From the NCBI RefSeq assembly GCF_918698095.1, contig NZ_CAKKLY010000032.1, forward strand, positions 1 through 55,839: 55,839 nt of DNA, given 5' to 3'. A program made the translations under genes and the position numbers. The stretch comes from Arthrobacter sp. Bi83. Lineage in GTDB: Bacteria > Actinomycetota > Actinomycetes > Actinomycetales > Micrococcaceae. The notes beneath the pieces are model-generated. The model was not told the DNA's origin. It saw only the letters and a program-made list of their open reading frames with translations, and did no database searches. Position 1 is the first letter of the stretch; every line of letters begins with the position of its first letter. This document shows, in pieces, positions 8,854 through 17,276 of the stretch.

Positions 8854-11198
8854 GCACCCTGGACATCCACATCAACGAGGGCTTCATCCCGATGGTGGAC
8901 GGGGCGCTGGTCTACCACCGCGGCTTCGGGGACCGGCGCACCGCGGTCACGGACCCGAAGCCCGCACTGATCATGACGCCTCGGGTGTTCACCGCCGGCG
9001 GCCAGGTTGTGGCCAGCAGGACCTATCCGCTGAGCGCCCCAATACCGCCGCATGGCCGGCCGCAGCCGCTGCGGCCCGATACGGCAAACAGCGGAGCGTA
9101 CCTGGCGCGGAGGGGGTACTGGGCCAGCTATTTCCCGGACCGGACCCTGATCGCAGAGACGGGCAGCACCATCCGGATCCTCCTGCACAACAACCTCGCC
9201 CAGCCCCACGAACTCCGGTTCCACCGCGCCGGCAAGGCAAGTGCGGACGTCAGCTCAGGACCGGTTGCCCCCGGGGCAACGAAGCTGCTCCAGTTTGCGG
9301 CACCTGCACCTGGAACCTATCTGTTCACGGACCCGGGCAACGAACCCGTGGAACGAACCCTGGGCCTCTACGGCGGACTGGTGGTGATCGATCCGCGGAA
9401 CGCCTGGCGGCTCGCCCCCGGCGGGGCCGAGTTCGAGCGGCAGTGGCTGTGGTATTGCCACGACGTCGACTCGAACTGGGCGCGGATTGCCTCACAAGGA
9501 AAAACCGTCAACCCGGTCACCACTCCGGCCGTTCCCCGGTACTTCACCATCAACGACTATTCGGGGTTCCAGGCGCTGGCGGTCAGCACGGACAGGGAAC
9601 TGAACGAACGGCGCGATCAGGACACTCTCGCGTCGGGGTTTCCCCGCGAAACCGACGTGCGGAATTTCAGCGCCTCCCCCGCTGCCGGCGCCATCCGCAC
9701 CGGGCAACTGATGAGAATGGTCAACGCAGGAATCGCAGACCACCAGCTGCACTACCACGGCAACCACGTCTGGACTCTGCGCGCCAACGGTACCGACTTC
9801 CCCCGCTCCAACGGCCATGTCACCGCGGTCGGTGACGTCGTCCTCCAGCAGTGGGAGGACACCATCCAGCTCCAGCCGCTGGAGCGGAAGGAAGCAATGC
9901 TTCCCGTCCGCCGCCCGCCGGAAGTGGTGGACGCCGTCTGGAACGCACGCGACCGAGACTGGAAATATCCGATGCACTGCCACGCGGAACCGTCCCAGAC
10001 TGCCGCCGGCGGGCTCTACCCGGGCGGGCTGGTTGCCGACTGGGTGCTGGCCGCGACACCCACACCGGCGCAAGGGACGCCGCCCACCGCCGCAGACCCC
10101 CACCAGCTGTTCCGCAGCCAGGTCGACTTCGCCTCCAACCAGCCCCACGAGGGGAGCCCGGAAACGGAACATCCCCTGCCGCCGGACGTCGCCATGGAGT
10201 TCGACTTCTTCAACCGGAAAATGACCTTCCCCGACGGCTCCGAGCACGAAGTGTGGAGCTTTGAGGCCGACAAATTGGGGCGGCAGTTGCCAGGCTCGAC
10301 GCTTCGGCTGACCGAGGGGCAGATCTTCCACGGCACGGTCAAACCCAGCAAAAGGGTCCACACCATCCACTGGCACGGCATCGAACCCGACCCCCGCAAC
10401 GACGGCGTGGGCCACACCTCCTTCGAAGTCAGCGGTCACTACACCTACCAATGGCGGCCGGACGTGGGCGTGCCCGGAAACCCCAACCGCGGGGCCTCAG
10501 GAACCTACTTCTACCACTGCCACGTCAACACGCCCCTGCACGTCCAGATGGGCATGTTCGGTGCGGTCATCGTCGATCCCCGGCCCAGCGCCAGGTCCCC
10601 CTGGCCCGCCGGGACCCGCCGCCATTCGGTCAACGGGCCCTTGTATGACATCGCCACCGAGACCGTGATCGGGCCCTACTCCCTCGATCCGCGGTGGCAC
10701 ACGCTCAACCACGCCGCCGGTCTCTCCGGCGAAGATGTGGGCCTGAACCGCTTCGAGCCCAGGCACTTCTTCCTCCTTGGCGGGGCAGTGGCCCACAGGC
10801 CGGTGGGTGATGACGTCGTCTGGGCTGTCTCCGCCATGCGCGCCAACGTGGTCCGAGGCAACAAGCATCCCACCCTGGTGCGGATGATCAACGTGGACTA
10901 CTTCCCCACCCGCACCACGTTTACCGACTCCGCGGGCCGCCCTGTGAAGATCGCGGAACTGATCGCCCATGACGGCCGGCCCTTCTGGAACACCCCCAAC
11001 CCCACCGGGCCGGCCGTCCACCCCTCAGCGGCAGGCCAACCCCTACTGACCAACATCATCAAATCCGGGGCAGCCGAGAAAATCGACTTTCTGCTCCGCC
11101 CTCCCGCTGCCGGAAAGTACACCATCTCCGTCGAGTTCCTGCACTGGATCACCGGCAAGACGCTCGCAACCAGAACCGTCGCGGTGACTGCCGCGTGA
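8850..11198 (+). CDS. Multicopper oxidase, 782 aa, with extra N- and C-terminal domains
   Basis: A copper oxidase coupling substrate oxidation to O2 reduction. All four copper motifs are present in the usual order: HYH at 301-303, HCH at 376-378, HxxHWH at 504-509, and HCH(x5)HxxxxM at 556-569. This gives eight trinuclear-cluster histidines and a type-1 site of H504, C557, H564 and M569. About 290 residues precede the first motif and 210 follow the last, so the protein has additional beta domains compared with a standard 450-500-residue laccase. It has no signal peptide. Start GTG at 8850 overlaps the stop of the Tat-signal gene (GTGA). The natural substrate cannot be told from sequence. Confidence 0.88.
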   Translation: MSTLDIHINEGFIPMVDGALVYHRGFGDRRTAVTDPKPALIMTPRVFTAGGQVVASRTYPLSAPIPPHGRPQPLRPDTANSGAYLARRGYWASYFPDRTLIAETGSTIRILLHNNLAQPHELRFHRAGKASADVSSGPVAPGATKLLQFAAPAPGTYLFTDPGNEPVERTLGLYGGLVVIDPRNAWRLAPGGAEFERQWLWYCHDVDSNWARIASQGKTVNPVTTPAVPRYFTINDYSGFQALAVSTDRELNERRDQDTLASGFPRETDVRNFSASPAAGAIRTGQLMRMVNAGIADHQLHYHGNHVWTLRANGTDFPRSNGHVTAVGDVVLQQWEDTIQLQPLERKEAMLPVRRPPEVVDAVWNARDRDWKYPMHCHAEPSQTAAGGLYPGGLVADWVLAATPTPAQGTPPTAADPHQLFRSQVDFASNQPHEGSPETEHPLPPDVAMEFDFFNRKMTFPDGSEHEVWSFEADKLGRQLPGSTLRLTEGQIFHGTVKPSKRVHTIHWHGIEPDPRNDGVGHTSFEVSGHYTYQWRPDVGVPGNPNRGASGTYFYHCHVNTPLHVQMGMFGAVIVDPRPSARSPWPAGTRRHSVNGPLYDIATETVIGPYSLDPRWHTLNHAAGLSGEDVGLNRFEPRHFFLLGGAVAHRPVGDDVVWAVSAMRANVVRGNKHPTLVRMINVDYFPTRTTFTDSAGRPVKIAELIAHDGRPFWNTPNPTGPAVHPSAAGQPLLTNIIKSGAAEKIDFLLRPPAAGKYTISVEFLHWITGKTLATRTVAVTAA

Positions 11199-11359
11199 TC
11201 TGCTTGCCGTTGTGACTTGCGGACCGGATCCGCAATGCTTCCATGGGAGCATTCTGCACGCCCGATTCCGTTGTCATGCCGAAGCTCTACGTCGACGAGA
11301 GCTAAGCGATAAGGTTGCTTACTAACTGACGATGGTGGCTGCGACCTAAGGAAACGATC

Positions 11360-12199
11360 ATGACGGTGAAAGGCAACGAAATTCTCAACGGCGGCGTGGA
11401 GGGGGAGGTCCGCCAAGACCGTTTCGTTGGCGACCAGGACCTCACCCGGTGGAACACCCGCTTCGGCCGGATCCTGGCCGGCGCGGTTCAACGGATCAGC
11501 CGCCTACTTGGTCCCCACGCCGCGCTTATAGTCACACTCATTGTCGGGGCGATGATCGCCGTTTCCCTATCTGCGGTCTTCGCCCAGGTGTACGAATCGG
11601 TGGTCGCGGCCGACGGCGTAGCGGGGTTGGACCATCCGGTTCTTGACACCGCCAAGACGGTCCGTTCCCCCGTTGTGGACGTCCTTGCCACGGCATACAC
11701 CGACATCGGCGGCACGGTCGGCATGCCGGCTCTCGCGCTGACTGTCATGGTTGTACTGGCTCTGCGGCGCCGATCCTGGACCCCTGTCATTCTCATCGTT
11801 ACGGCCGGCGCCGGTTCTCTGCTGATGACCATCGCGGGCAAGCAGCTCATCGGCCGAACCCGCCCACCGCTGGTCGACGCCGTCCCGCCCTACGAGTACT
11901 CCGCATCCTTCCCAAGCGGCCATTCGCTGAACTCGGTCGTCATCGCCGGCATCGTCGCCTACCTGATAGTCCTCCGGCTGAGGTCCCAGCGCGTGCGGAC
12001 ACTGACCGTCATCCTCGCGGCACTCTTCGCCGCAACCATGGGGCTAAGCCGGGTCTACCTCGGACACCACTGGCTGACCGACGTGTTGGCCGCGTGGTCT
12101 CTCGGGGCGGCGTGGCTCGCGATGGTAATTACCGCCCACCGCCTGTACCTGACTGCCCGGACACACCGGTCGCATGTCGCGTCCGCCGCCGTCCCGTAG
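11360..12199 (+). CDS. PAP2-family membrane phosphatase
   Basis: A 279-aa integral membrane lipid-phosphate phosphatase, possibly acting on undecaprenyl or phosphatidic-acid-type phosphates. The three PAP2 signature blocks are intact: KQLIGRTRPP, SFPSGHS, and SRVYLGHHWLTDVL with the catalytic histidines. Around five or six membrane helices are visible, after a hydrophilic N-terminus of about 50 residues that is longer than usual. AAGGAAA at 11348-11354 supports the ATG. The 161 bases between the oxidase and this gene hold only a weak imperfect palindrome near 11282-11305. Confidence 0.87.
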   Translation: MTVKGNEILNGGVEGEVRQDRFVGDQDLTRWNTRFGRILAGAVQRISRLLGPHAALIVTLIVGAMIAVSLSAVFAQVYESVVAADGVAGLDHPVLDTAKTVRSPVVDVLATAYTDIGGTVGMPALALTVMVVLALRRRSWTPVILIVTAGAGSLLMTIAGKQLIGRTRPPLVDAVPPYEYSASFPSGHSLNSVVIAGIVAYLIVLRLRSQRVRTLTVILAALFAATMGLSRVYLGHHWLTDVLAAWSLGAAWLAMVITAHRLYLTARTHRSHVASAAVP

Positions 12200-12309
12200 G
12201 CTTCGTGGCGGAATCGTGGCGTGTCGGACATGACCACGTTTCCCCGGCGGCGTGATCGCGGCGCTGGACCACTACTTGGGCGTTAAACGCCGCCTGCTCT
12301 CCCAAAAGC

Positions 12310-12336
12310 GGAGGGCCCCGCGCCGCGGGGCCCTCC
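12310..12336 (-). terminator. Intrinsic terminator for the small gene at 12349
   Basis: GGAGGGCCCCGC and its complement form a perfect 12-bp stem with a three-base loop. Read on the minus strand the stem is followed by GCTTTTGGG, a short T-run, so it most likely ends transcription of the 65-residue gene. Its strength may also stop read-through from the PAP2 gene on the other strand. Confidence 0.65.
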
Positions 12337-12348
12337 GAACTGCAGTGC

Positions 12349-12546
12349 CTAGACTCCTTCGCTGACGCGGTCAGGCTGCTCAACCGCGCTTTGCTCCAGC
12401 TTGGCGAGATAGGCCCACATCTTGGATTCCTCTGCCTGGACCTGAGGCTCAGGTGCCTCGTCTGGGCTCGTCTCCCGGCGCCCTTCAGCTTCCCGGGCGT
12501 GATCCTTCTTGTAGTACTGCCATCCCTCGCACGATGAATAGCACAT
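12349..12546 (-). CDS. Small hydrophilic protein, 65 aa
   Basis: No family recognised. The N-terminus carries two cysteines (MCYSSCEG), followed by an aromatic/basic patch (WQYYKK), a Glu/Pro-rich middle and a Trp in the C-terminal part. No signal or membrane segment. A near-perfect Shine-Dalgarno sequence, TAAGGAGG at 12553-12560, ends six bases before the ATG at 12546, and a terminator follows the stop; together these make a convincing short transcription unit. A GTG three bases upstream is in frame but less well spaced. Confidence 0.65.
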   Translation of the reverse strand: MCYSSCEGWQYYKKDHAREAEGRRETSPDEAPEPQVQAEESKMWAYLAKLEQSAVEQPDRVSEGV

Positions 12547-12646
12547 CACCGACCTCCTTACAGTGGGTGTACTTCCATCGTCCTCCCAATCTGATGGCGA
12601 GTCGACCCTGTGTCGATGCCTCAGTACTTAGGCCTGATGCTTGCAC

Positions 12647-13111
12647 TTATGCCAGGCGCGCGCGGACGATCTCACTTACCGCCTTGCCGTCGAATCGTCC
12701 GGCGACCTTGGCGGTTACAGGCTTCATCACGGCGCCCATCTGTCGCATTGACAGCTCAACACCGTCGGCCTTCAACGCTTCGATGGCCTCGTCGACTATT
12801 GCCTCCACCTCGTCTGCGCCCAGTGGCTGCGGCAGATATGTCTCGATGACCTCGGCTTCTGCGATTTCCGCAGCGGCGCGGTCATTTTCACCCGCCTCGG
12901 TGTAGATGAGGGCAGTATCCCGGCGCTTGGCGGCTTCCTTTTGCAGCAGGGCCATGACCTGATCGTCCTGCAGCTCGATCGGAGTCTTGCCGGACTTTTC
13001 CCGCGTTTCGATCTCGCCCAAGACGTTTCTCACGGTGGTGAGCGCGACCTTGTTGCGGTCCTTCATGTGGACGATGACGTCAGCGTGCAGGCGTTCCTTC
13101 AGTGTGGTCAT
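12647..13111 (-). CDS. GatB/YqeY-domain protein
   Basis: A 154-aa helical protein of the YqeY family, which resembles the tRNA-binding C-terminal domain of the GatB amidotransferase subunit; its cellular role is unsettled. Seen: N-terminal MTTLKERLHAD, the RNVLGEIETREK helix, EAEVIETYLPQPL in the centre, and the MGAVMKPVTAKVAGRFDG C-terminal motif with VSEIVR. GAGGAAATC directly before the ATG is the ribosome site. It is divergent from the deacetylase gene. Confidence 0.87.
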   Translation of the reverse strand: MTTLKERLHADVIVHMKDRNKVALTTVRNVLGEIETREKSGKTPIELQDDQVMALLQKEAAKRRDTALIYTEAGENDRAAAEIAEAEVIETYLPQPLGADEVEAIVDEAIEALKADGVELSMRQMGAVMKPVTAKVAGRFDGKAVSEIVRARLA

Positions 13112-13267
13112 GATTTCCTCATCGTGCTGTAGCGATTCGTGGTGGGCGGCTAGTAATTCAATCGTGCACCTTTAAGGACGCGCGTGCCGTCACCGGCAAT
13201 GACACAAAATCCCGTTAGGGTGGTGAAGGTTTGGGGCATGGGGACCCGCACCGGAAGGAAAGCACGG

Positions 13268-14173
13268 ATGGAACGGCAAGGCGAAGAGCGTCCGGCTCAT
13301 GTAATGAGCAGGCGGCTTTTTACCTTCGCCACGGTTGCCGCGGCACTTAGCGGGTGCACGGATGCCGACCCGCGCGGCGGGAGCGGAACTAACACAGCGC
13401 CACCTCCGCGGATTCCCGCCTCCAGCACTCCTGGCGCAGTCCCCCAGATGACGCGCACGCACGCACCCACCCCGCCCGGCAAGGACAGCATCGTCGCCGC
13501 CTTCAAAGGCCGCATTCCGCGGCAGTGGGGCCTGGAAGCGCCCGGAACCGTCAACAAACTCTCCGCAGGCAGCCGCGGGATCGCGCTGACTTTCGACTGC
13601 TGCGGCGGTCCCGGAGGAAACGGCGTGGACCAGGAACTCATCGACACCCTGCGCCGGACGAGGACACGTGCCACCTTCTTTCTTAATTTCCGCTGGATCC
13701 AGGCCCACCCGAAGCTCGCCAGGTCCTTGGCGGGTAATCCCCTGTTCGAGATCGGGAATCACGGCACCAGACATGTCCCCCTGTCAGTGACCGGCCGGAG
13801 CGCTTACGGAATCAGGGGCACCGCAAGCCCTGCTGAGGTCTACGACGAGGTCATGGTGAACCAGCAGGCGCTCCGCCGGCTTACTGGCGCGCCCACCCGC
13901 TACTTCCGGCCCGGCACCGCTTACCTCGACGACGTCTCGGTTGCCATCGTCAGGAGATTGGGACTGATCCCCGTCTCGTTCAGCATCAACGGCGACGGCG
14001 GTGCAACGTACCCGGCGCCGGTCGTCTACGGCGAAGTCGCCGCAGCCAAACCCGGAGACATCATTATTGCCCACGCCAACCAGGCGCAGGGCGGTACCGC
14101 GGCGGGAGTCGCACGCGCCCTGCCCGTCCTGAAGGCCGCAGGCCTCAAGCCCGGCTGGCTCAATCTCGTCTAA
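13268..14173 (+). CDS. Polysaccharide-deacetylase-fold lipoprotein
   Basis: A NodB-fold carbohydrate esterase-like protein exported as a lipoprotein: MSRRLFTF followed by AALSGC places the lipidated Cys at residue 30 and also looks twin-arginine-like. The catalytic region reads TFDCCGG where active family members usually read TFDDG; the first Asp is kept and the second (a metal ligand) is Cys. NHGTRH (motif 2) and RYFRPG (motif 3) are intact. GGAAGGAA at 13253-13260, seven bases before the ATG at 13268, fixes this start; the frame is open from 13184 but those residues are unlike a signal. The natural target is probably a cell-wall sugar, by family analogy. Confidence 0.82.
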   Translation: MERQGEERPAHVMSRRLFTFATVAAALSGCTDADPRGGSGTNTAPPPRIPASSTPGAVPQMTRTHAPTPPGKDSIVAAFKGRIPRQWGLEAPGTVNKLSAGSRGIALTFDCCGGPGGNGVDQELIDTLRRTRTRATFFLNFRWIQAHPKLARSLAGNPLFEIGNHGTRHVPLSVTGRSAYGIRGTASPAEVYDEVMVNQQALRRLTGAPTRYFRPGTAYLDDVSVAIVRRLGLIPVSFSINGDGGATYPAPVVYGEVAAAKPGDIIIAHANQAQGGTAAGVARALPVLKAAGLKPGWLNLV

Positions 14174-14208
14174 CCCAGCATCCAACGGCCGGCCACAGCT
14201 TCCGGCGG

Positions 14209-14214
14209 TAGCCT
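14209..14214 (+). promoter_or_regulatory. Candidate -10 box TAGCCT for a leaderless transcript
   Basis: TAGCCT lies eight bases before the ATG at 14223 and no Shine-Dalgarno sequence is visible, so transcription would begin at or next to the start codon. No clear -35 box. Confidence 0.4.
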
Positions 14215-14222
14215 TGAACCCT

Positions 14223-14987
14223 ATGGATCACTTAGCTGCACCAGCCCTGCCCATGCCCGAGCAATGGTGGGACCGCATTGTCGCCGGCTTCGCGAGGTCC
14301 GACATTCCTGCGGTGAGCGTCACCGAGCTGCTCGCCGTCGTCCTGGTCGCCGGCGTTCTTTCGGTCCCGCGCGCCACCTGGCGGTACTTCGGGCTTTTCG
14401 CAACAGTGACCCACGAACTGGGGCACGCCTTTGCGGCGCTCACCAGCGGCCAGCGGCTGGGCGGGATCAAACTGCGGCTGAATCATTCCGGCACCACCAC
14501 CTCCTACACGCGCGGGCGCTTCGCCGCCGTCTGGTCCGGCTTTTGGGGCTATCCCGTCCCGGGCGTCACCGGCGCCGCGCTGGTATGGTCCGGCTTCAAC
14601 GGCTGGGGCCCGGCCGCGATGTCCGCCGGGTTGCTGGTGCTGCTGGCGTCCCTGATGTTCATCCGCAACCTAGCCGGCGTGTTCATTCTTCTCGCCGCGG
14701 TCTTCGCCGCAGCCGCCCTCGTTCTCGCTGTGCCGGCCGCCTTCACCGGGCATGTGGCTATCATCCTGGGGCTCGCGCTGCTCGTGGCCGCCGTACGGGA
14801 CCTGGCCAAACTCACCAACGTGCACCTCCGCCGCCGGGATCAGCTGCCGACCTCGGACGCGTACATCCTTTACCGGGCGACCGCCATTCCGTCAGGAGTC
14901 TGGATAGTCCTCTTCTCCCTGGTCGTGGCCGCATCGTGGGTGGTGGCCTGGCAGCCGATGTCGCACATCCTTGCAGCGGCCACATAG
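14223..14987 (+). CDS. M50-family membrane metallopeptidase
   Basis: A 254-aa integral membrane protein with about seven hydrophobic segments and the zinc motif HELGH at residues 64-68, located inside or next to a helix as in M50 site-2-type proteases. A short conserved NHSGTTTS segment follows, as in the actinobacterial subgroup that is often annotated as M50 or M50B-like. It is expected to act in the plane of the cytoplasmic membrane; the substrate is unknown. The ATG at 14223 is preferred over the TTG nine bases earlier because of the TAGCCT box. It is nine bases upstream of the next gene. Confidence 0.82.
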   Translation: MDHLAAPALPMPEQWWDRIVAGFARSDIPAVSVTELLAVVLVAGVLSVPRATWRYFGLFATVTHELGHAFAALTSGQRLGGIKLRLNHSGTTTSYTRGRFAAVWSGFWGYPVPGVTGAALVWSGFNGWGPAAMSAGLLVLLASLMFIRNLAGVFILLAAVFAAAALVLAVPAAFTGHVAIILGLALLVAAVRDLAKLTNVHLRRRDQLPTSDAYILYRATAIPSGVWIVLFSLVVAASWVVAWQPMSHILAAAT

Positions 14988-14990
14988 TCT
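14985..14990 (+). promoter_or_regulatory. Candidate -10 box TAGTCT for a leaderless transcript
   Basis: TAGTCT begins in the stop codon of the M50 gene and ends six bases before the ATG at 14997. GGAG at 14991-14994 is too close to act as a good ribosome site, so a leaderless second promoter is plausible. Confidence 0.35.
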
Positions 14991-14996
14991 GGAGTG

Positions 14997-16058
14997 ATGA
15001 ACCAGGAGTCCAGCACCGTCAAAGAACACAGCACAAAGGGCGCGTATGTCACGGGCGGAGAATTCAACCGGGACACCAGCTACATCGAGGACCGGATCAC
15101 GAAAACCGGCGCAGCCGGGCCCAATGGGGAACCCGGCTGGCCTGTGGAACCGGGCCGCTACCGGCTGATCGCCGCGCGCGCCTGCCCGTGGGCAAACCGG
15201 ACGGTCATCGTCCGCCGCCTGCTGGGCCTTGAAGACGCCATCTCCCTTGGCCAGCCCGGCCCCACCCACGACGCCCGGTCCTGGACCTTCGACCTGGATC
15301 CGGGCGGGACAGACCCCGTGCTCGGCATTGAACGCCTGCAGGAGGCCTACTTCCGGCGTTTTCCGGACTACCCGCGCGGCATCACGGTTCCGGCGATGGT
15401 GGACATCGCGAGCGGAGCCGTGGTGACAAACAACTATCCCCAGATCACCCTGGACTTCTCCACCGAGTGGACCGAGTTCCACCGCCCCGGAGCGCCGCGG
15501 CTGTACCCGGAGCTTCTCCGCGAGGAAATCGACCGCGTCAACAAGCGGGTGTTCACCGAAGTCAACAACGGCGTGTACCGGTGTGGCTTCGCCGGCTCCC
15601 AAGACGCGTACGACGCCGCCTACAGCCGCCTGTGGACCGCTCTCGACTGGCTTGACGAACGGCTGGCAGCGCAGCGGTATCTCGTCGGCGATTACATTAC
15701 CGAAGCCGACGTCCGGCTCTTCACGACACTTGTCAGGTTCGACGCCGTCTACCACGGGCATTTCAAATGCAACCGGAACAAACTCAGCGAGATGCCGGTC
15801 CTCTGGGCATACGCCAGGGACCTGTTCCAAACTCCGGGCTTCGGCGACACCATCGACTTCGTGCAGATCAAGCAGCACTACTACATCGTCCACGAGGACA
15901 TCAATCCCACCGGCGTCGTCCCGGCGGGGCCGGACCTTTCCGGGTGGCTGACTCCGCACGGGCGGGAGTCCCTGGGCGGAAGTCCTTTCGGCGAGGGCAC
16001 TCCGCCAGGGCCCGTCAGGGCAGGGGAAGAAGTGGCCGCAGGGAACGGAGTCCGCTGA
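14997..16058 (+). CDS. Glutathionyl-hydroquinone-reductase-like protein (omega-class GST fold)
   Basis: A 353-aa cytosolic protein of the YqjG/PcpF family, which removes a thiol adduct from hydroquinones. The thioredoxin-fold motif ARACPWANR puts the catalytic Cys at residue 63. Further family marks are IERLQEAYFRRFPDYPRGITVP, VTNNYPQI, the NNGVYRCGFA segment and ITEADVRLFTTLVRFD in the helical C-terminal domain. Actinobacteria make mycothiol rather than glutathione, so the physiological adduct is probably a mycothiol conjugate (inference). A GTG three bases upstream is an alternative start. It follows the M50 gene closely and may be co-transcribed. Confidence 0.85.
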   Translation: MNQESSTVKEHSTKGAYVTGGEFNRDTSYIEDRITKTGAAGPNGEPGWPVEPGRYRLIAARACPWANRTVIVRRLLGLEDAISLGQPGPTHDARSWTFDLDPGGTDPVLGIERLQEAYFRRFPDYPRGITVPAMVDIASGAVVTNNYPQITLDFSTEWTEFHRPGAPRLYPELLREEIDRVNKRVFTEVNNGVYRCGFAGSQDAYDAAYSRLWTALDWLDERLAAQRYLVGDYITEADVRLFTTLVRFDAVYHGHFKCNRNKLSEMPVLWAYARDLFQTPGFGDTIDFVQIKQHYYIVHEDINPTGVVPAGPDLSGWLTPHGRESLGGSPFGEGTPPGPVRAGEEVAAGNGVR

Positions 16059-16133
16059 CAGATTCCGCCGTCTCCCAGCCCCCGGCGAGGACGCTGAGGG
16101 GTTAGTCCACTTGTCGCACTCCGTTCGCCACCC

Positions 16134-16139
16134 TAGTGT
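16134..16139 (+). promoter_or_regulatory. Candidate -10 box TAGTGT for a leaderless transcript
   Basis: TAGTGT ends eight bases before the ATG at 16148; the bases between (GGGGCCCG) contain no ribosome-binding motif. No clear -35 box. Confidence 0.4.
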
Positions 16140-16147
16140 GGGGCCCG

Positions 16148-17266
16148 ATGACCACCACAAAGCAGGACACCCCGGCCCAGGAGCCTCTTCCGCGTAGAGT
16201 TTGGCGGCTCACGTCAGCCAGCGTGACCCGGGCCCTGGCAGCACCGCGGTTGCAGCTGGCTGCCAAAGCGGGCCTGGCCGCCGGCATAGCATTTCTGATC
16301 GCACCGCTGATGCCGGGCGCCGCGGCCCATTACCCGTACTACGCTCCGCTGGGCGCGCTGGTGGCCATGTATGAAAATGTTGCCGGTTCCATGCGACAAG
16401 GACTGCAGACCCTCGTCGGCCTGGCGGCCGGGATCGGACTCGCTTTCGTCCTGATCAGCCTGGGCGCCACGCCGCTGAGCGTTGGCGTCGTGATGGCATT
16501 TGGCGTCCTGCTGGCCGGACTCCCCCGCCTTGGGGCCGGCCGGGACTGGATTCCGACGGCGGCTCTCCTGGTCCTGCTGGTGGGTGGACGGAACCCGGAC
16601 GACTTTTCGTTCGGCTACCTGCTCCAAATGGGCGTCGGCGTTGCCGTGGGCGTCGCCGTAAACCTGCTCGTTTTCCCGCCCCTCCACTTCAATGCTGCCG
16701 CCCTGAGCCTGGCCGAGTTGCGGCTTGCCCTGGCCCGTCAGCTGTCGGACATGGGGGCGGCGATGCACGAAAAATGGCCTCCGGAGCACGAAGCCTGGTC
16801 ACAGCGGTCCGAAGAGCTTGCCAGGTCCGCCCGATCAGTCCGCGCCGCCGTCCAAAAGGCGGACGCGAGCAGGGAAGCCAACCCGCGCCGCCGTTTCCAT
16901 CCGCGCGACGTGGACCTTGACTACCGCAACGTCCGAGACTTGGAGCGCGTCACGTTCCATATCCAGGACATGACCGAGGTGCTTGCCGACGTCATCTGGA
17001 ACAAGGACATGCCCTTCACCATCCCCCTGCCGTACAGCGAGCCCCTCGCCAAAGCCCTGGCCGCCGTCGGGGAAGTGCTCCGCTCAGCGGAGGAGGACGA
17101 CGCCGGCCGGCAAGCAGAGCTGATAACTGCCGCACACGCTGCGGTCGGTTCCCTGGAAAGGCGGATTGCCTCCGACGACGTCGACGCCGACGCCCCCAGC
17201 GCCGCGGAATCCATTTTGCTGAGCCTGCACCGGATACTGCGGGTCGCCCGCGTGGACGGCCAGTAG
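16148..17266 (+). CDS. FUSC-family (aromatic-acid-exporter type) membrane protein
   Basis: A 372-aa protein with about six hydrophobic segments in residues 30-185 and a long cytoplasmic helical C-terminal domain, the half-size layout of FUSC/ArAE transporters that efflux aromatic acids or similar compounds. The YYAPLGALVAMYENV segment and the following GLAAGIGLAF helix match the family. The C-terminal part has several amphipathic helices rich in Glu and Arg. It converges on the hydratase gene with only ten bases between the two stops. Substrate unknown; its position after a hydroquinone-reductase-like gene fits a role with aromatic compounds but does not prove it. Confidence 0.75.
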   Translation: MTTTKQDTPAQEPLPRRVWRLTSASVTRALAAPRLQLAAKAGLAAGIAFLIAPLMPGAAAHYPYYAPLGALVAMYENVAGSMRQGLQTLVGLAAGIGLAFVLISLGATPLSVGVVMAFGVLLAGLPRLGAGRDWIPTAALLVLLVGGRNPDDFSFGYLLQMGVGVAVGVAVNLLVFPPLHFNAAALSLAELRLALARQLSDMGAAMHEKWPPEHEAWSQRSEELARSARSVRAAVQKADASREANPRRRFHPRDVDLDYRNVRDLERVTFHIQDMTEVLADVIWNKDMPFTIPLPYSEPLAKALAAVGEVLRSAEEDDAGRQAELITAAHAAVGSLERRIASDDVDADAPSAAESILLSLHRILRVARVDGQ

Positions 17267-17276
17267 GCAGCCCGAG

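Noticed and set aside
9150..10430. Apparent circular permutation of the copper motifs in the multicopper oxidase
   Set aside because: On counting residues, the four motifs occur in the standard order (HxH, HxH, HxxHxH, HCH...H....M); only the spacing and the extra domains are unusual.
11282..11305. Palindrome-like AGCTCT...AGAGCT between the oxidase and PAP2 genes
   Set aside because: Only six exact base pairs with a nine-base loop, which is common by chance, and no T-run or promoter context.
14892..16160. A 422-codon minus-strand frame across the hydroquinone-reductase-like gene
   Set aside because: Antisense shadow; the plus-strand protein shows full family motifs.
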